Shown piece by piece: positions 11,133-23,599 of a DNA stretch of 64,000 nt. Within the stretch, counting starts at the first letter, position 1; each line of letters opens with the position of its first letter. Both the position numbers and the translations under genes were made by a program. Origin of the DNA: Anagrus nilaparvatae (Eukaryota > Arthropoda > Insecta > Hymenoptera > Mymaridae); assembly GCA_022575985.1 (NCBI GenBank), contig JAKSXM010000266.1, positions 2,666,001 to 2,730,000 on the forward strand, read 5' to 3'. The notes beneath the pieces were generated by a model. The model was not told the DNA's origin. It did not search any database and worked only from the letters and a program-made list of their open reading frames with translations.

Positions 11133-13925
11133 AGGTTCTAACAAATGATGAGTTACCGACTCAAATCTGTGTAAAATGTGTGAACAACATCAATCAATGG
11201 CATTAAAACAAAGATATCTGCCTGCAGTCACAAAAGAAATGTAATCTATGGCTCCAAAAATAAGGTACTAAGCTCTTCTATAATGAATTTTCTGCAGAAT
11301 AATTTTTGCATCCCATAAATTTGAACATTAAATAATAAAAATCAGTTAATTTGGTGAATAAACATAATTTAGTTATTAAATGTTATCAAAAAAAAAAATT
11401 GAAGAATATTATTATGGTATTTAAATATGATAATAATTCAGGGTGTCTACAGATATTTTGAAGTTTTTATATCCTTAAAATGTCTTTATTAAACAAAGCG
11501 CATTTGTTTTTATATCCTGGAATGTCCTTATTTGATTTTAGAAAGTTCTTTTAAATCCTTTATATTTTTACTTTCTTTAAAACCCTTAAAATGTTATTAT
11601 ATTCAAAATAATTTTATCTGTAGACCAAAAAAATGTTACAATTTAACAAAATTTTTAAAATCGAACTTACATATATATAAATATGACTAAAAAAATTATC
11701 AAAAGAAAAAGGTATTATATAATTTGTATAAAACATTTAAATTCATCAATTTTACAATTTTCACATGAACTTTATTCAACTTTATTCCAATTTCTAATCA
11801 AGCTTTTATTTAAAAAATTACCTGAGTTTAAATAATTCAAAATATTCTATTCAAATTTTTATATCTTCTTTTCTTGGCAATTTTGTTACTAAAATTTATA
11901 AAATATTTCTAGCCCTTGGATAGCTTAAAAGGTGAATTAAAAAACAAGGAGCATTTTAATAATTAAACTCAAATTACTGAAAATAATGTAAATCCTGTAA
12001 GTTATTTAAAAAATTTTTTAAATTATTATAATATTAAATAAATTACTAAAAGAAAAATTTTTTTTTTTAATTTTATGAAATAAAGAATATGGATTCAGTT
12101 CTTGAAAATGGCGAAGCAGAAAATATTTTATATTCTAATCATTCCATTAATTTAGAACCTGAAATTGGAATCCACGAACATTCTGATTCTGAAAATGAAG
12201 AAGAAAGTGAACTTCAGTCTCAAGATGAGCATGATATTACTGAATATCTAAGTGAACTACCATATGGAGTTCAAAGTATGCTTGAAATAGGAACTCAATC
12301 TCAACATGAGCAAGAAACTCATTCTAATTTAATTTAATCTGGCAAACCTATAACTATAATAAATAGTCATCAGAATATTCAAATAAAGCTGCTTGAATAA
12401 GCAAGAACCTATGGATTCTTATTATTATGATTGTGAAATTGACGTTGAATCTGACAATAATGTTGGTCATCTGGTACTTAATCCACTTGCTAAATCAAAT
12501 AAAGCTAAAGATAGAATGATGGAAGCTGACTCAACTCAGAAGTTTGGTTTAAAGAAAATAATATCAAAGAAGAAAATTCGACGAGGTCCTCGTACCCACT
12601 TCAGCGGAACACGTCTATTTAAAAAAAAATGTTATCATTGCAATATTTACTTGCACTCAAAATGGGCTTTCTGAAAACATATGGAAAAGTTTCATAATGC
12701 TAATAGTGATATTGAAGTTCCTAGTGAATCAATGATAATAAATCCAACATCTGTAAAATCTGTTCAGAAAATGGTTATTGAAGTAGATCCAACAAAGTCC
12801 TAAATTTACAATTAAAAATTATGAGTCAGAATATTTGAAAATAATAAAGACAACTCCATTAACTGCAGTTCAAGAAGACATAATCAGCCAATTGAAAACA
12901 TTTTCTTCTTATACTTGCCAGCAATCATTTTTTGATATATATGTATATATATCTAGCATATGCCTGATCTTCGACCTTATACAAGTATTGTTTGCTTGAC
13001 AGAATTTACTGATCGAGCAATGTATAAATTACATTGCGGAGCATCTTTTGAATGTGCTATGAAGATTGCTTTGGTTACACCTAAAACTGTATTTGAAAAA
13101 TATTTCACTTGCAACATGTGTCTTAAATCATTGCCTAACCGAGAAGAGTTGTTGTCTAATTTATCAATTAATTCAGATCTTAAACAAGTTCAACAATCTC
13201 CTCAATTAACTAAAATCAGAGCTCCAATGTCTTTCTCAACTTCAAAATCATTGTCACCCAGAAAATCAACATCAGGACCTTGCGGATCTTACATGAATGG
13301 TGATCCAGCACATAATCACATGTGTAATTTATGGGGTATGATTTACAGATACAGACCAAATATGTTTAAGCATAGAGAACTTTGTTCAACATTACCAGAA
13401 AATATTAGAACATCGTACAGGTGTGTACATTGCCAGATGACATTCCTTGTATTCAAGAAGTTTTATTCACATGTATTTTCTGATCATAAAAAAAAAAGAA
13501 ATTACTTGTTATGTTTGCCGCATGAAATTATTGAATATTGAAGAATATTTAGAACATCATGAAACTCATCGTACTGAAATGAAAAATAATTTAAATGAAA
13601 AATTTAATCTTTCGGTCAATGAATCCATACCTCCAAAAAATATTGATTATACAAATTCAACTAATGACTCATCAATGAATCAATTAGATACAAGCAAATC
13701 ATTATTTCATTGTGCTCTATGTGGGGAAAAATTTGCTACTAAAAATGAGCTTAGCGACAATTGAAATCTTCATTTAAAAGGAAAAATATTATATTCATGT
13801 GTTATTTGCCGCAGCATGTTTAGCAGTTCAGGAGCACTTGAAGTTCATATGAAAGATCACGTATTGATGATGCTACAAAACAAAATGTCAATTCGTCAAG
13901 TATTGAATATGCTATAAATGATTAA
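11133..13925 (+). pseudogene. ZAD/C2H2 zinc-finger gene, decayed
   Basis: It begins after a likely acceptor (11133) with VLTNDELPTQICVKCVNNIN, matching the C-terminal part of a zinc-finger-associated domain (C-x2-C). Acidic linkers follow (ENEEESELQSQDEHDITEYL, 12180-12250) and a basic stretch near 12570. C2H2 fingers come next: KCYHCNIYLHSKWAF-stop-KHMEKFH (12630), YRCVHCQMTFLVFKKFYSHV (13418), ITCYVCRMKLLNIEEYLEHH (13500), FHCALCGEKFATKNELSDN (13708) and YSCVICRSMFSSSGALEVHM (13795). ZAD-C2H2 proteins are mostly DNA-binding regulators or architectural proteins in arthropods. Stops at about 12337, 12674, 12800 and 13762 and a frameshift near 13500 make this copy non-functional unless there are assembly errors. 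Confidence 0.72.
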
Positions 13926-13963
13926 TCATTAGACACAAATGTGTCAATTTCTGCATTGTGTAT

Positions 13964-14577
13964 TAAAAATACTCGGGTCCAGTTTTAACATCAGAAAAAG
14001 TTATAGAAGGGAAAATGTATGCAGCACAGTATGATGATGAAGGATGGTACCGGTATGAATTTATTATTTATAAATTCATAAAATAAAATTATAAATAAGT
14101 TTTAAAAAAATTATGATTTATTTCTAGAGCCATTTTATCTAAGAGCTTAGATAAAAATATATTTGCTGTTTACTTTTGTGATTATGGAGATTATAGACCT
14201 GTAAATATTGAAAAACTACTTCCATTGACTGAATCCTTTAAAGATTCGTTACCAAAACAAGCTAATTAATTAGTAATTTGTAATTAAAATATTAGTGTAT
14301 TTCAGTTTAATAATAATTAATGTATCTTTTTTTTAGGTATTGTACCAGCTTTAAGCGACTGGTCAGTTAATGATTGCATTAGATTTAACCAACTTGTAGC
14401 TGAAAAAAATTTAGTATAAAAAATAATGAATGTAGAAAAAGATCCGCATACTGGCGACATTGTTCTTGCATTAGAATTATGCGATACAAACACAGAAAAA
14501 GATATTTTCATAATAAATGAATTCATAAACGAAAAGAGGGGTTTAAAAGTTAAAGATGATGGTAATAATATCTATTA
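13964..14577 (+). pseudogene. Tudor-domain protein fragment (TDRD-like), decayed
   Basis: The frame KYSGPVLTSEKVIEGKMYAA runs into QYDDEGWYR, a GT-AG intron (14053 to about 14126), then AILSKSLDKNIFAVYFCDYG and DYRPVNIEKLLPL. That is the core of an extended Tudor domain, with the 'Y.DE.WYRA' and 'V.F.DYG' signatures. A further exon near 14338 gives GIVPALSDWSVNDCIRFNQL, VAEKNLV-stop, DPHTGDIVLALELCD and KDIFIINEFINEKRGLKV. Tudor proteins of the TDRD5/7/tejas type bind methylated Arg in PIWI proteins and act in piRNA granules in germ cells. Stops after KQAN (14266) and after KNLV (14417) show decay. The exact TDRD type is not resolved. Confidence 0.7.
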
Positions 14578-14579
14578 AA

Positions 14580-15054
14580 ATAATCCAAATATGTAAGTCT
14601 AAAAATTTGTTAAAACTTGCAATTAAAAAAATATATAAGTAAAATTAAAAATATACATATATTAAACACTTTAATATTTATATTAAAGTCGTATGTTATT
14701 TTGTTTATAACAAAGAAAAAATATTTAATATTAGTGATAAAAAAAAAAGTATTATTACTATTTATAAATAAATAAAAACATTTTATAAAGCATATTATTT
14801 TATTGTAATGTGTTTGATTAACATTAAATAAAAATTTAATAAATATTTTACATTAAATTATATAACATATGTTTTTAAATTTAAAAACCATTACTTATCA
14901 CTTAATCCAACACTTTTTAATATTTTATTATTTTTTTACGAGAAAATATTTTTATCGTAATAGTATATATACAGCGCGTGTAGCGCGCATAGGATAAGAT
15001 CATATTTAATTTTAAAAATTCACTATATTTTAATAAAGGCTTCGTCTCGGATGG
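14580..15054. other. No gene seen
   Basis: Very AT-rich spacer without recognisable exons or element ends. Confidence 0.5.
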
Positions 15055-15520
15055 TAATTTACGTGCGATCTGGGCCATTCTTTTTTTTCTCCCTTGGTTT
15101 TAAATATACTATTTTAAAAAAAGTAAAAAAAAGGTACCGCCCTTGCATAAAGTTGTATACAGGAGGAAGTGCAAATATCATGCAAGGGGAGAGTCCTGTT
15201 TTCCCCGTGATTTAATAGTTTTACATAGAAAGAGCAAAAAATTCGTCCACTCAATCCCTACATAAGTAAAAAAATTGCTCACAGTTTTTTAATTGAGGAC
15301 ATTAATTTTGTATCTACTAACTACGACAGAATTTGGGATATTTTTAAAAATTTTCAAAATTAAAAAAAAGAGCATGCACTATTTTAAATGGCTGATTTCT
15401 AATAGAAATTATATCTTCCAAGTAAGAATAAACATCCGCCGCATAAACAATTTTTTGCCTCGATACCATAAATCTATCCTCGATACTGAGGTCTTTTTCG
15501 TTGTTTGAGTGAGCTATATA
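15055..15520 (+). repeat. Dispersed repeat copy 1 (inverted partner at 29375-29945)
   Basis: It starts acgtgcgatctgggccattc and carries marker segments aggtaccgcccttgcat, ggaggaagtgcaaat, aaaaattcgtccac, gcatgcactatt and tttttgcctcgatacc. All of these reappear as reverse complement in the same order at 29375-29945. This is one transposon-like family of about 0.5 kb with no transposase, so presumably non-autonomous. The 71-residue frame inside is not supported as a gene. Confidence 0.7.
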
Positions 15521-15639
15521 AACTTACAAAGCCATATGCTATACTATTGAGTGGGAGTTAAAAATATTAAAAAATTTAATGAATATTATTTATTGAAAAA
15601 TACTTATTTATATCCTTATCCTTAAATGATTTTGGTTAA

Positions 15640-15985
15640 TAATAATTTTTTTTAGCACAAAAATTCAAATAAATGTTATTTAATTCTCTTTTTTTCTTAA
15701 TTTACATACCAAAAAATATTTTTTTTTTTTAATTTAGTTAATTATTAATCAACCATGTAAATAAATTTGTGAATAACTTTGCGATTATCAGTATTATAGA
15801 AAGTTAGGTTATGTTATTCCAACAATCGTAAATAAACGATTTTGCATGTGATTTTCAATAAAAAAATAATGTTTTTATTGTTATCAAAGTTTAAACTTTG
15901 TAAAAATTAATTTAATATCATGGTGTAAAATTTAAAAATAGAAAAATAAATTTAAAGTTTTAGCGCTACGAAGCATATGAATAAC
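15640..15985. mobile_element. MITE with TTTTAGCGC-type ends
   Basis: It begins tttttagcacaaaaattcaa and ends aaagttttagcgctacgaag, so the termini are inverted. Its left interior (ttatttaattctct... to ttagttaattattaa) matches 41215-41300. Its right part (gcgattatcag to aaaaaataatgtttttattg and the terminal ttttagcgct) matches 43685-43900. It therefore looks like a short derivative whose two halves flank the downstream transposase exons at 41.2-43.9 kb. Confidence 0.5.
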
Positions 15986-16313
15986 CATGTAAATGTACCC
16001 TGAAGGTGAATCAATTTCTTATTCATATTCCCCGTTCTAAAACACGAAATTTTAGAAACATTGTTGGAAAAAAACATTATTTCATTTTTCTGTATGACAA
16101 TAGTCCCTCTAATAATACCTACATACGATATATAAAAAAAAAATATTTTTTTTTTATTTATTTGAAAAAACAAAAAATTAGTCATTTTCTAGTATCTCCT
16201 AATACTTGTCTCTGCTTAATACCATAACAAAACCATCAATTGTTTTTTGTTTTAGCTTGCGTTCATAAGCAACAATTTTTTTTTTCTTTTCTTCTTATTT
16301 TATAAAAGTCATA

Positions 16314-17085
16314 ATGAGTGGTACAGAAGAGATATTTATAGAAATGTATTTAAAAAAGAATAAAAAATTATTGGAAAAATGGAGAAGAGTAGAGGAATTA
16401 GGGGTTCATTATGTGTATTACGAGAAAACTTTCGTAAAATTTGTAAAAGAATATAATGAATTTGTAGCGGGACACGATGAAGTTAAATTAACTTGCTATG
16501 AAATGTACCAGGTATTTTAAATTATTTTAATTCAATTTATAGCATATAAACCAATTTTATTTTTAAATACTATTTACGATTATAAAAATAAAATAAATAG
16601 ATGCATTTTAAAAAAGAGGAAGAATAAATTATGTTTTGTTATTGAATGCAGTTGTTTACGCGAGGCAACAAGCTAGGGGCGAATCCTGCATTTTTTCCTG
16701 TCATTTTAAGCATACTTTTACATATTAAAGGCGAAAAATGCGTCCATCCGGGTTAGAAAATAGCCTTAAAAATTCTGATATTGCTTTATAGTTTTGTGAT
16801 TAAATACATAAATTTCGATAAAAGATTTTAATGAGTAATGTTGAAAAATATTTTATAATTTTAATCTTCTTGGTTTTTTTATCAGTTTATTTATTATTTT
16901 ACTTTATTTTAAACTGCATAAATAATTTTAAAAAGTTATAAAATAATTTGGTTTTATTTATTATGTTCTTATAAATGAATAAAATTTTAAAGAAAGCTTT
17001 TTTTTTCTTTTAGTTATTTATTTCAAGAGGGTGGATAGATTCTCATGAACTAATTCAACAGTACAAAAAGCTTTTACAAAAATAA
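16314..17085 (+). CDS. Small two-exon protein, family of ~90 residues, copy 1
   Basis: Exon 1 (16314-16511) ends CAG|GTATTT. Exon 2 starts after TTTTAG at 17014 and ends at TAA 17085, joined in phase 0, giving 89 residues. The protein looks helical and charged: EEIFIEMYLKKNKKLLEKWR, then VEELGVHYVYYEKTFVKFVK, EYNEFVAGHDEVKLTCYEMY, and the exon-2 tail LFISRGWIDSHELIQQYKKL. No signal peptide, transmembrane segment or known motif. The gene at 33419-34220 encodes the same layout (KFLQNFLRKNIKVIDEWQQI then EDNGFGHCYNDERFICMVNE) with the intron at the matching place, which argues that both are real. Function unknown. Confidence 0.68.
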
Positions 17086-17769
17086 TTGTTTACTTAAGTA
17101 AAATGCATAAAATTTAATTTTTATGAATAGGTATTATTGAAATATAAATTTTATTCACAGATTTGTTATCATTTGCTAAATAAAATTTTATTTAAAAAAT
17201 TGTTAACTGTTTTATTTTTAATTTCAAAAAAATATACACAAATAATTATTATTTTCAAGCTATACATCATATAAAAGTTGATATAACAACTTATAACACC
17301 ATGTGGAAAATTTTTGAGATGCATGAAATCCATTGTCAGAAATTACAAAGGCAGTAATTTAAAAATTGGTCGTATTTGGCAAAAATTAACTATTCATTAA
17401 CTATTGGCTATAGATATAAGAATTAGTGATAAACAATTGCGGTTCAGGGGGCTTAAAAGGTGATACACATAAAAAATGGGACCAACCAGAAGTGTTTTGG
17501 TTAATTTCTGAGGTTTTAGCGTTACATTGAAAATTTCAAAGCAACTCTATTTTATAACATTAATTCCTGCGTCTCTAGGCCCAGAAGGCCTATTTGCACG
17601 AACGGAGGGGAGTTGGCATGCCTTTTAATATAATAAACTCATCTAAAACCATTTGGTGTAATTCGGTAAAAAAAAAGAAGTTGTTTCAGATTTTTTAATG
17701 AAAAACTTTTTGAAAAAAAAATAGGTAGGTCTTAATTCCATAATTGTTGTGAAATTTCACCAGTTACAT

Positions 17770-17771
<2 letters not shown>
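17086..17771. other. No gene seen
   Basis: AT-rich 3' flank of the small gene, followed by degenerate sequence leading into the CA microsatellite. Confidence 0.5.

Positions 17772-17827
<56 letters not shown>
17772..17827. repeat. (CA)n microsatellite
   Basis: About 28 uninterrupted CA dinucleotides. Confidence 0.97.
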
Positions 17828-17829
<2 letters not shown>

Positions 17830-18164
17830 TTTTTAAAAACCCGTTTTTTAGCTTCCTGAGGTCCCAAAACGTGCTTATATGTCAAAAAATCAAAAATCCA
17901 AATTTGACTCATCACAATGGATCCTCATTGAGGAATCAAAAATTAAAATATAAATATAATTGAAAAATGAAAACTGCATATTATTTTTCGCATTTACAAA
18001 TAAATAAAATTATATACAATCCTTTGCGATAAAAAAATATTCCGTCAAGTCTTTTTATTTATTTTTAAATTATTGTAATGAAAATTTCTGAATTACCATC
18101 AATAATGGGAAGATTTAAATTTAGCGTATACGACTTGTATGCTCATGAAAAATTTTTTCCTCTT

Positions 18165-18515
18165 AGGTCCGGATAGGAAATTTCTCTGGCTATCCGATTC
18201 CGGGGTCAAAAATTTCTTTGAGTAGAAAAAAATGCGCTAGAAATTGCTAAATTACGCTGTTTTTTTTTCAAAATGCGTTTTCTCAAATGCCTATTAATGA
18301 AAAATCTTCTAATCAGGATAAAAATTTTCCTTCAACTTTATATTTTATGGAAAAAAAAAATTTCTATGGGATATTGCTTTTTTTGGGAGCTCTGGATAAA
18401 AAAAAATAGCAGCTTTCAAATGATATTTTGTTACAAATTTCAAATTTTCCACCAAGTCACGTGACCAATCAAAAACCTGACCAAGAATTTAGATTCCGCG
18501 GGAAATTTTACATCG
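18165..18515 (+). repeat. Dispersed repeat (ccggataggaaatttctctg family), copy 1
   Basis: It opens with ccggataggaaatttctctg and ggctatccgattcc and runs through gcgttttctcaaatgcctat, ttttccttcaactttatatt, tttttgggagctctggataa and cgtgaccaatcaaaaacctg. The same series occurs reverse-complemented at 26497-26832, and a diverged third copy lies at 39240-39480. The frame at 18273-18464 lies inside the repeat and is not a gene. Confidence 0.75.
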
Positions 18516-18570
18516 TCATTTTACATAAGAATATCATGTTTCATGTTCATGTTTTTAGGAGCGTTTACAA

Positions 18571-20258
18571 CAGCCCGGCCACACCTATGGCTTGAAATTG
18601 AAATTAAAAATAAAATGAAATTGAAAAAAAATCGGTAGAAGGGGAAATCGCGCTTTTTAAAATTTATTTATTTATTTATTAAAAATCAATTAAAATTAAC
18701 AATTTATTGTTTATTTACGTCGTGTTTATAAGTCAATTAACTAACAAAAATTTAATATTTCATTTATTACCTTATTTTTAATTGATTTTTATTAAGAGTC
18801 TTTCTTTGCCAAAACAGCAATGGTGGGCAGGTCGGGTCATCGGATCGGCCTCAAAATTTTCCCATGTTTTTATAACATAAAGATAGGAAAATCCTGAAAT
18901 TTTTAGCCTTCTAGGTCTTAAACAGCCCGAGTTATGGCCAATCAAACTCATTAGGCGGCTCTCGACCAGCGTTAGTGCTTTTCGGGATAATGGTTAAAAA
19001 TCATAAATATAAGCTTGAAAAAAAATTCTGAAAGAGTATATATGTTGGGAAACCTTCAGTAAATCCATTTCTGCCATTAGTTTTTCGGAAAAACCCCGGG
19101 AAATTCCGGAAAATGGAAAAATGTGTTTTAAGAAAAATCGCAAAATCTCATTTGCCGCCATTTTTTTTTTTTTAATTTTTTTTTCAAAATTTTTTTCAAC
19201 CGAAATCCCATCGATCTGTATGAAAAAAAATTTTGATTTCGGCCATTAAGGTCGATTTTAGCTTGTTTTAGAATAATTTCACATTTTCAATACTTCTTTA
19301 TTTAATTTTCCGTAAGGGGTTAAAATAATTGACTTTTTTGCTTTCAGAATCAGATTTTTCTTGCATAAAAGAATAGCCAAGGAAAAAACACTCGATAATA
19401 ACCCAAAACTTTTCTTTTTACGATAAAATTTAAGCGAGTTATGCATTTTTCAAGTTATAATGTCGTTTTAGAGCCTAAAATTGGAATTAGTATAAAATTG
19501 GTAGTTTTTGACAGTATCTTTACTTGTCCATAACTTGGTTAATTTTTATCGAAAGTAGTAATTTTTTTTTTATTTAGGACTACTTTTTCCCTGGCTATTC
19601 GATTCTGAAAGCAAAAAGGTCAATTATTTTAACCCCTTACGGAAAATTAAATAAAGAAGTATTGAAAATGTGAAATTATTCTAAAACAGGCTGAAATCGA
19701 CCTTAATGGCCGAAATCAAAATTTTTTTTCATACAGATCGATGGGATTTCGGTTGAAAAAAATTTTGAAAAAAAAATTTTCAAAAAAAAAATGGCGGCAA
19801 ATGAGATATTGCGATTTTTCTTAAAACGCATTTTCCCATTTTCCGGAATTTCCCGGGGTTTTTCCGAAAAACTAATGGCAGAAATGGATTTACTGAAGGT
19901 TTCCCAACATATATACTCTTTCAGAATTTTTTTTCAAGCTTATATTTATGATTTTTAACCATTATCCCGAAAAGCACTAACGCTGGTCGAGAGCCGCCTA
20001 ATGAGTTTGATTGGCCATAACTCGGGCTGTTTAAGACCTAGAAGGCTAAAAATTTCAGGATTTTCCTATCTTTATGTTATAAAAACATTGGAAAAATTTG
20101 AGGCCGATCCGATGACCCGACCTGCCCACCATTGCTGTTTTGGCAAAGAAAGAATCTTAATAAATAAATAAATTTTAAAAAGCGCGGTTTCCCCTTCAAG
20201 GGACTTTTTTTCAATTTCATTTTTAATTTCAATTTCAACTCATTAGTGTGGCCGGGCC
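18571..20258. repeat. 1.7-kb foldback element with cagcccggccac ends
   Basis: The left end cagcccggccacacc faces right end gtgtggccgggcc. Internal markers pair across the centre near 19460: tttgccaaaacagcaatggt (18803) with the complement near 20130, aaccccgggaaattccggaa (19092) with the complement near 19845, and cgtaaggggttaaaata (19310) with its complement near 19630. The arms are about 750-850 bp and highly similar. The left arm carries about 110 extra bp near 18680-18790. No transposase. A 290-bp relative lies at 57760-58049. If transcribed it would form a very long hairpin RNA. Confidence 0.85.
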
Positions 20259-20860
20259 AAAAAAATGTGTGTTACCTGGCTAAAAAAAAAGTCCACTTTT
20301 TAAAAAAATAGCAGCAATAATTTAACCTTTTAATTGTGCACTTTTTAAAACTAATTGCTATTTTTTACAACAATTATTAAAAAAGATACAGGGGTTTGAA
20401 TTTTCATACTTTTACACACAGCACGGAGAAGTTTTTCTCTTGCTGTGGGAAAATGAAAATAGGTAAAATTTTATTTTTTGCATTTTTTCAAAAGTGCACT
20501 TAAGTAAAGTTTTTTGGCATAAAAATATTTGCATATTTTGCAAACTCCGTGCGTACTTCATGAACTTCATGTGTTTCTTCCCTAGTCCCTACTCTCTTGT
20601 TTATGTGTTTATTTAGTTATCTCTGCGGTCTGTGGTTTATTCTATTTATCCGCTAACCTAAATTTTTTAATTGCATTATTTGCAAAGTGGAACTGTGGAA
20701 ATAGGCACTGAAAAGTGCAAACTTTCCTGTTATAAAAAAAAATATGTAATAAAATATATTTTTAATAAAATAATTTTGTTTTTCAAATGCATAATGCATA
20801 TATTTTAGGATAACCTAAGTGTTAACTGGTTAAATCAGTATAGTCAGTAGGGCTCAGTAT

Positions 20861-23274
20861 ATGTATACTACTTTTGTTAACAGAATTGATTTGTTTATGA
20901 ATGACAATAACAAAAGTTTTTTTAACAATAAAATGTTTAAAGACAAAAGGGTTAGTGGTGAATATCACCGGAATATAACAGACAATTCCCAGTTCCGTAA
21001 CAGTGTAAGTCTAAATAACAGTGATGAAGATTTTGTTATCAGTTCTAAGAGACCAAGAACGTGTGATTCAACTAGCAGTTCTATTTCAAGTAAAACTGAA
21101 ACAGAAACTATTCCCTGTAGCCCTTGGGAATGGCGAAAAATGAAGAGTGAAGTAAGTTCTTTTTTTTTTTCATATTAGATTTAAAGTTATCTTTTTATTG
21201 TTTTTTTTATAGATAATATCATTAAAATCCAGATAAAGTCATCAAGAAGCTACTGTTCAACAGTTGCATAAAGTTCGAAGAGAAATGGAAGATGTATTTC
21301 AAAAAGAAAAAAAAGTATTAGAAATACAAATTGAACAAGATCAAGAAATGATAAGACAATTAGAATTACGTGTTGATGTTGGAAGAAGAGCCTTGCAATA
21401 TGCCAAACGAGACCATTTGAAAGGGCATTTAAGCCATTTGACAAGAATTTATAAGCTATCTTAAAAATCAAAATTAGAAATATATTGAATCAACTTTTTT
21501 TTTTCTTATACATAAAAAGTAAATTTGAAAAAAAAATACTAGCTCTCACAGATGAAAATGCAAAACTTTCTGAAAAAATTTTAACTCTTAAAAAAGAATA
21601 CAAAAAAGATAAAATTGATACTCCTGTTGAAGATAATTTTAAAGAAGTACAAGATCAAATTGAAATTGCTAGTAAACGCATAAGTGAACTAGAAGAGAAT
21701 CTTAAAGAAGCAAGATTAGTGCAACAAAATTTTGAATTACAAACAGTTGAATTACAAAATTTAAAAATTAAGTCTGAAAATCTTGAATCAGAAAAAGCTT
21801 TATGGGAAGAAGGCAAATATTTTACGGCTCGAGCAGGAAAGGCTACAGAACTTGAAAAAGAGCTTCAGCAAGCTAAAGAAATTATAGCATCTTTACGAGA
21901 ATCCGTTTAAGGAAAATTACTTTTAGAAGAACAGTTAGCAGTAATGGAACATAAGTATGAGATATATTATTTAAATTATTTCTATCTGGTAAAGCATTGA
22001 AACTAATTAATTTTTTTAGAATTGCAGAAGCTGATAGGTTAGAAAAACAAATTATTCAATTGGAATTAAAAAAATCAGATCTTCAAATGAAAATATCAGA
22101 TTATGAATCAATTGGTATACATGGAGGTCCTTCTGGTGTTCGTAAAGAACTTCGTCGTTTGCAACATTCTGAAACTATGTTAACAGATGAAACTGGTCAA
22201 TTAAGATCTCAAATACATGCATTAAAACGCGAATATTCATTATTACAACAAAAACTAGAAGAAGTTATGAAAAGTGAAAAAGATAAAATATCTTCCATAG
22301 ATAGAATGACTAGATTGATAAATAGGCTACAAAAGAAAATAATGATTACATCAAGAGAAAGAAATACTTACAAAGATCAAGCTGATTTATTTGAAAAAGA
22401 ATTATCTAGTGAGGCTCCAAACCCTGAAAGCATTTCAACTGGAAGAGTTCCTGCACTAGAACGAATAGTAGAGGGTTACAAGTAAATTTTTATAAATAAT
22501 TTTTTTATCAATTGATAATTTCTTTAAAAAAAAAAAATAAATTTTTTTCAATTACAGAGATTTAGTAGCAAGACTCGAAAATGATGTTGAAATGCTTGAT
22601 GGAGGAAATTTAAAAGATGAAAATTAAAAATTAATTGAAGAAAATGAAAAGCTAAAGGATGAAATAGCTCACCGAGCATTAAAAGGTGATTTTAATATAA
22701 ATTCACGAATTTTACATTTTAAAATGAATCCAGCAGCCATATAGCAGAACAGCAGGCTCAAGAAAAGCAAAAAGCAATGATTAAAGAACTTGAAGATTTA
22801 CGAAATATTGTTTCATCTGGAATGAAAACGAGTTTGTAAATAGTTTCCCCATTGGTATCTCAAGGTAAAAATTTAATAATGTTAAAAGTCAAAAATTTGT
22901 AAAAATTATTTTATTTTTTTTAGAAATTGCTGAGTTACAACAAAAACATGAAGTAAAAATTACAAGATTAAAAGAAGCGTTTAGAGCTTCATCGCATGAA
23001 TATCGACAAGCTGTTTATCAGTTGATAAATCGGTTGATAGGACAAAAGATGGAGAATATAAACTATCCAGTCAATACGCCGATTCTCCAGATGATTATTT
23101 ATTTTTTATAGTTAACGATGATGGTGTAAATTTAATAGAAACACCGTTTTCAGAAACTCTTACCCCATTTATTCAAAGACATTTACAAATTCAGCATATT
23201 TTTCCAATGTTTCTTATGGCAGTACAAACTGATCTTTTTGAACAACAAACGATGACAAATATAGTTAATTAAGT
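20861..23274 (+). pseudogene. mad1: MAD1 spindle-checkpoint gene, intron-bearing, decayed
   Basis: Exon 1 (20861-21151, donor GTAAGT) ends with SPWEWRKMKSE, like the conserved SPWE motif of MAD1. The coiled-coil body follows: QLHKVRREMEDVFQKEKK, LALTDENAKLSEKILTLKKE, ADRLEKQIIQLELKKSDLQM, GGPSGVRKELRRLQHSETML, GRVPALERIVEGYK|DLVARLENDVEMLDGG, ILHFKMNPAAI, and the C-terminal domain VKITRLKEAFRASSHEYRQA with YADSPDDYLFF and LIETPFSETLTPFIQRHLQI. MAD1 recruits MAD2 to unattached kinetochores. Splice sites survive at 21151, 22018, 22484 and 22557, so the copy is not a processed pseudogene. In-frame stops stand at 21234, about 21462, 21908, 22625 and 22838, and frameshifts near 22738 and 23035. 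It is either a dead duplicate or a badly polished assembly. It lies tail to tail with INTS13. Confidence 0.85.
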
Positions 23275-23599
23275 TCAATGATTAAAAATTATAAGTCTTA
23301 AATATATTAAAGTCCTTTTCCTTTGCATAAAAAATTTAATTTTAGGTCCTAATTAAAGTACAAAAAAATATAAAATTAGCCCTGAGTAAAAAAAGGTAAT
23401 AATTAATAACTATTTTTTATTTTTATTATTTCTATACTTTTTTGTATATATATAAAAAAATAATTTCATAAGAAAATGAAAGTAAATCTTATTAAATAAA
23501 GTAAACTTATTAAAACAAACTTTAGATTTATATTTACAAATTTATTTTAAATATAATTTTTAAATTTATTACATATTTATATAGAAGAAAAATTATAGA

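Noticed and set aside
21250..21471. 73-residue minus-strand frame with hydrophobic segments
   Set aside because: It is antisense to MAD1 coiled-coil coding sequence; hydrophobic character is the usual shadow of Lys/Glu-rich codons.
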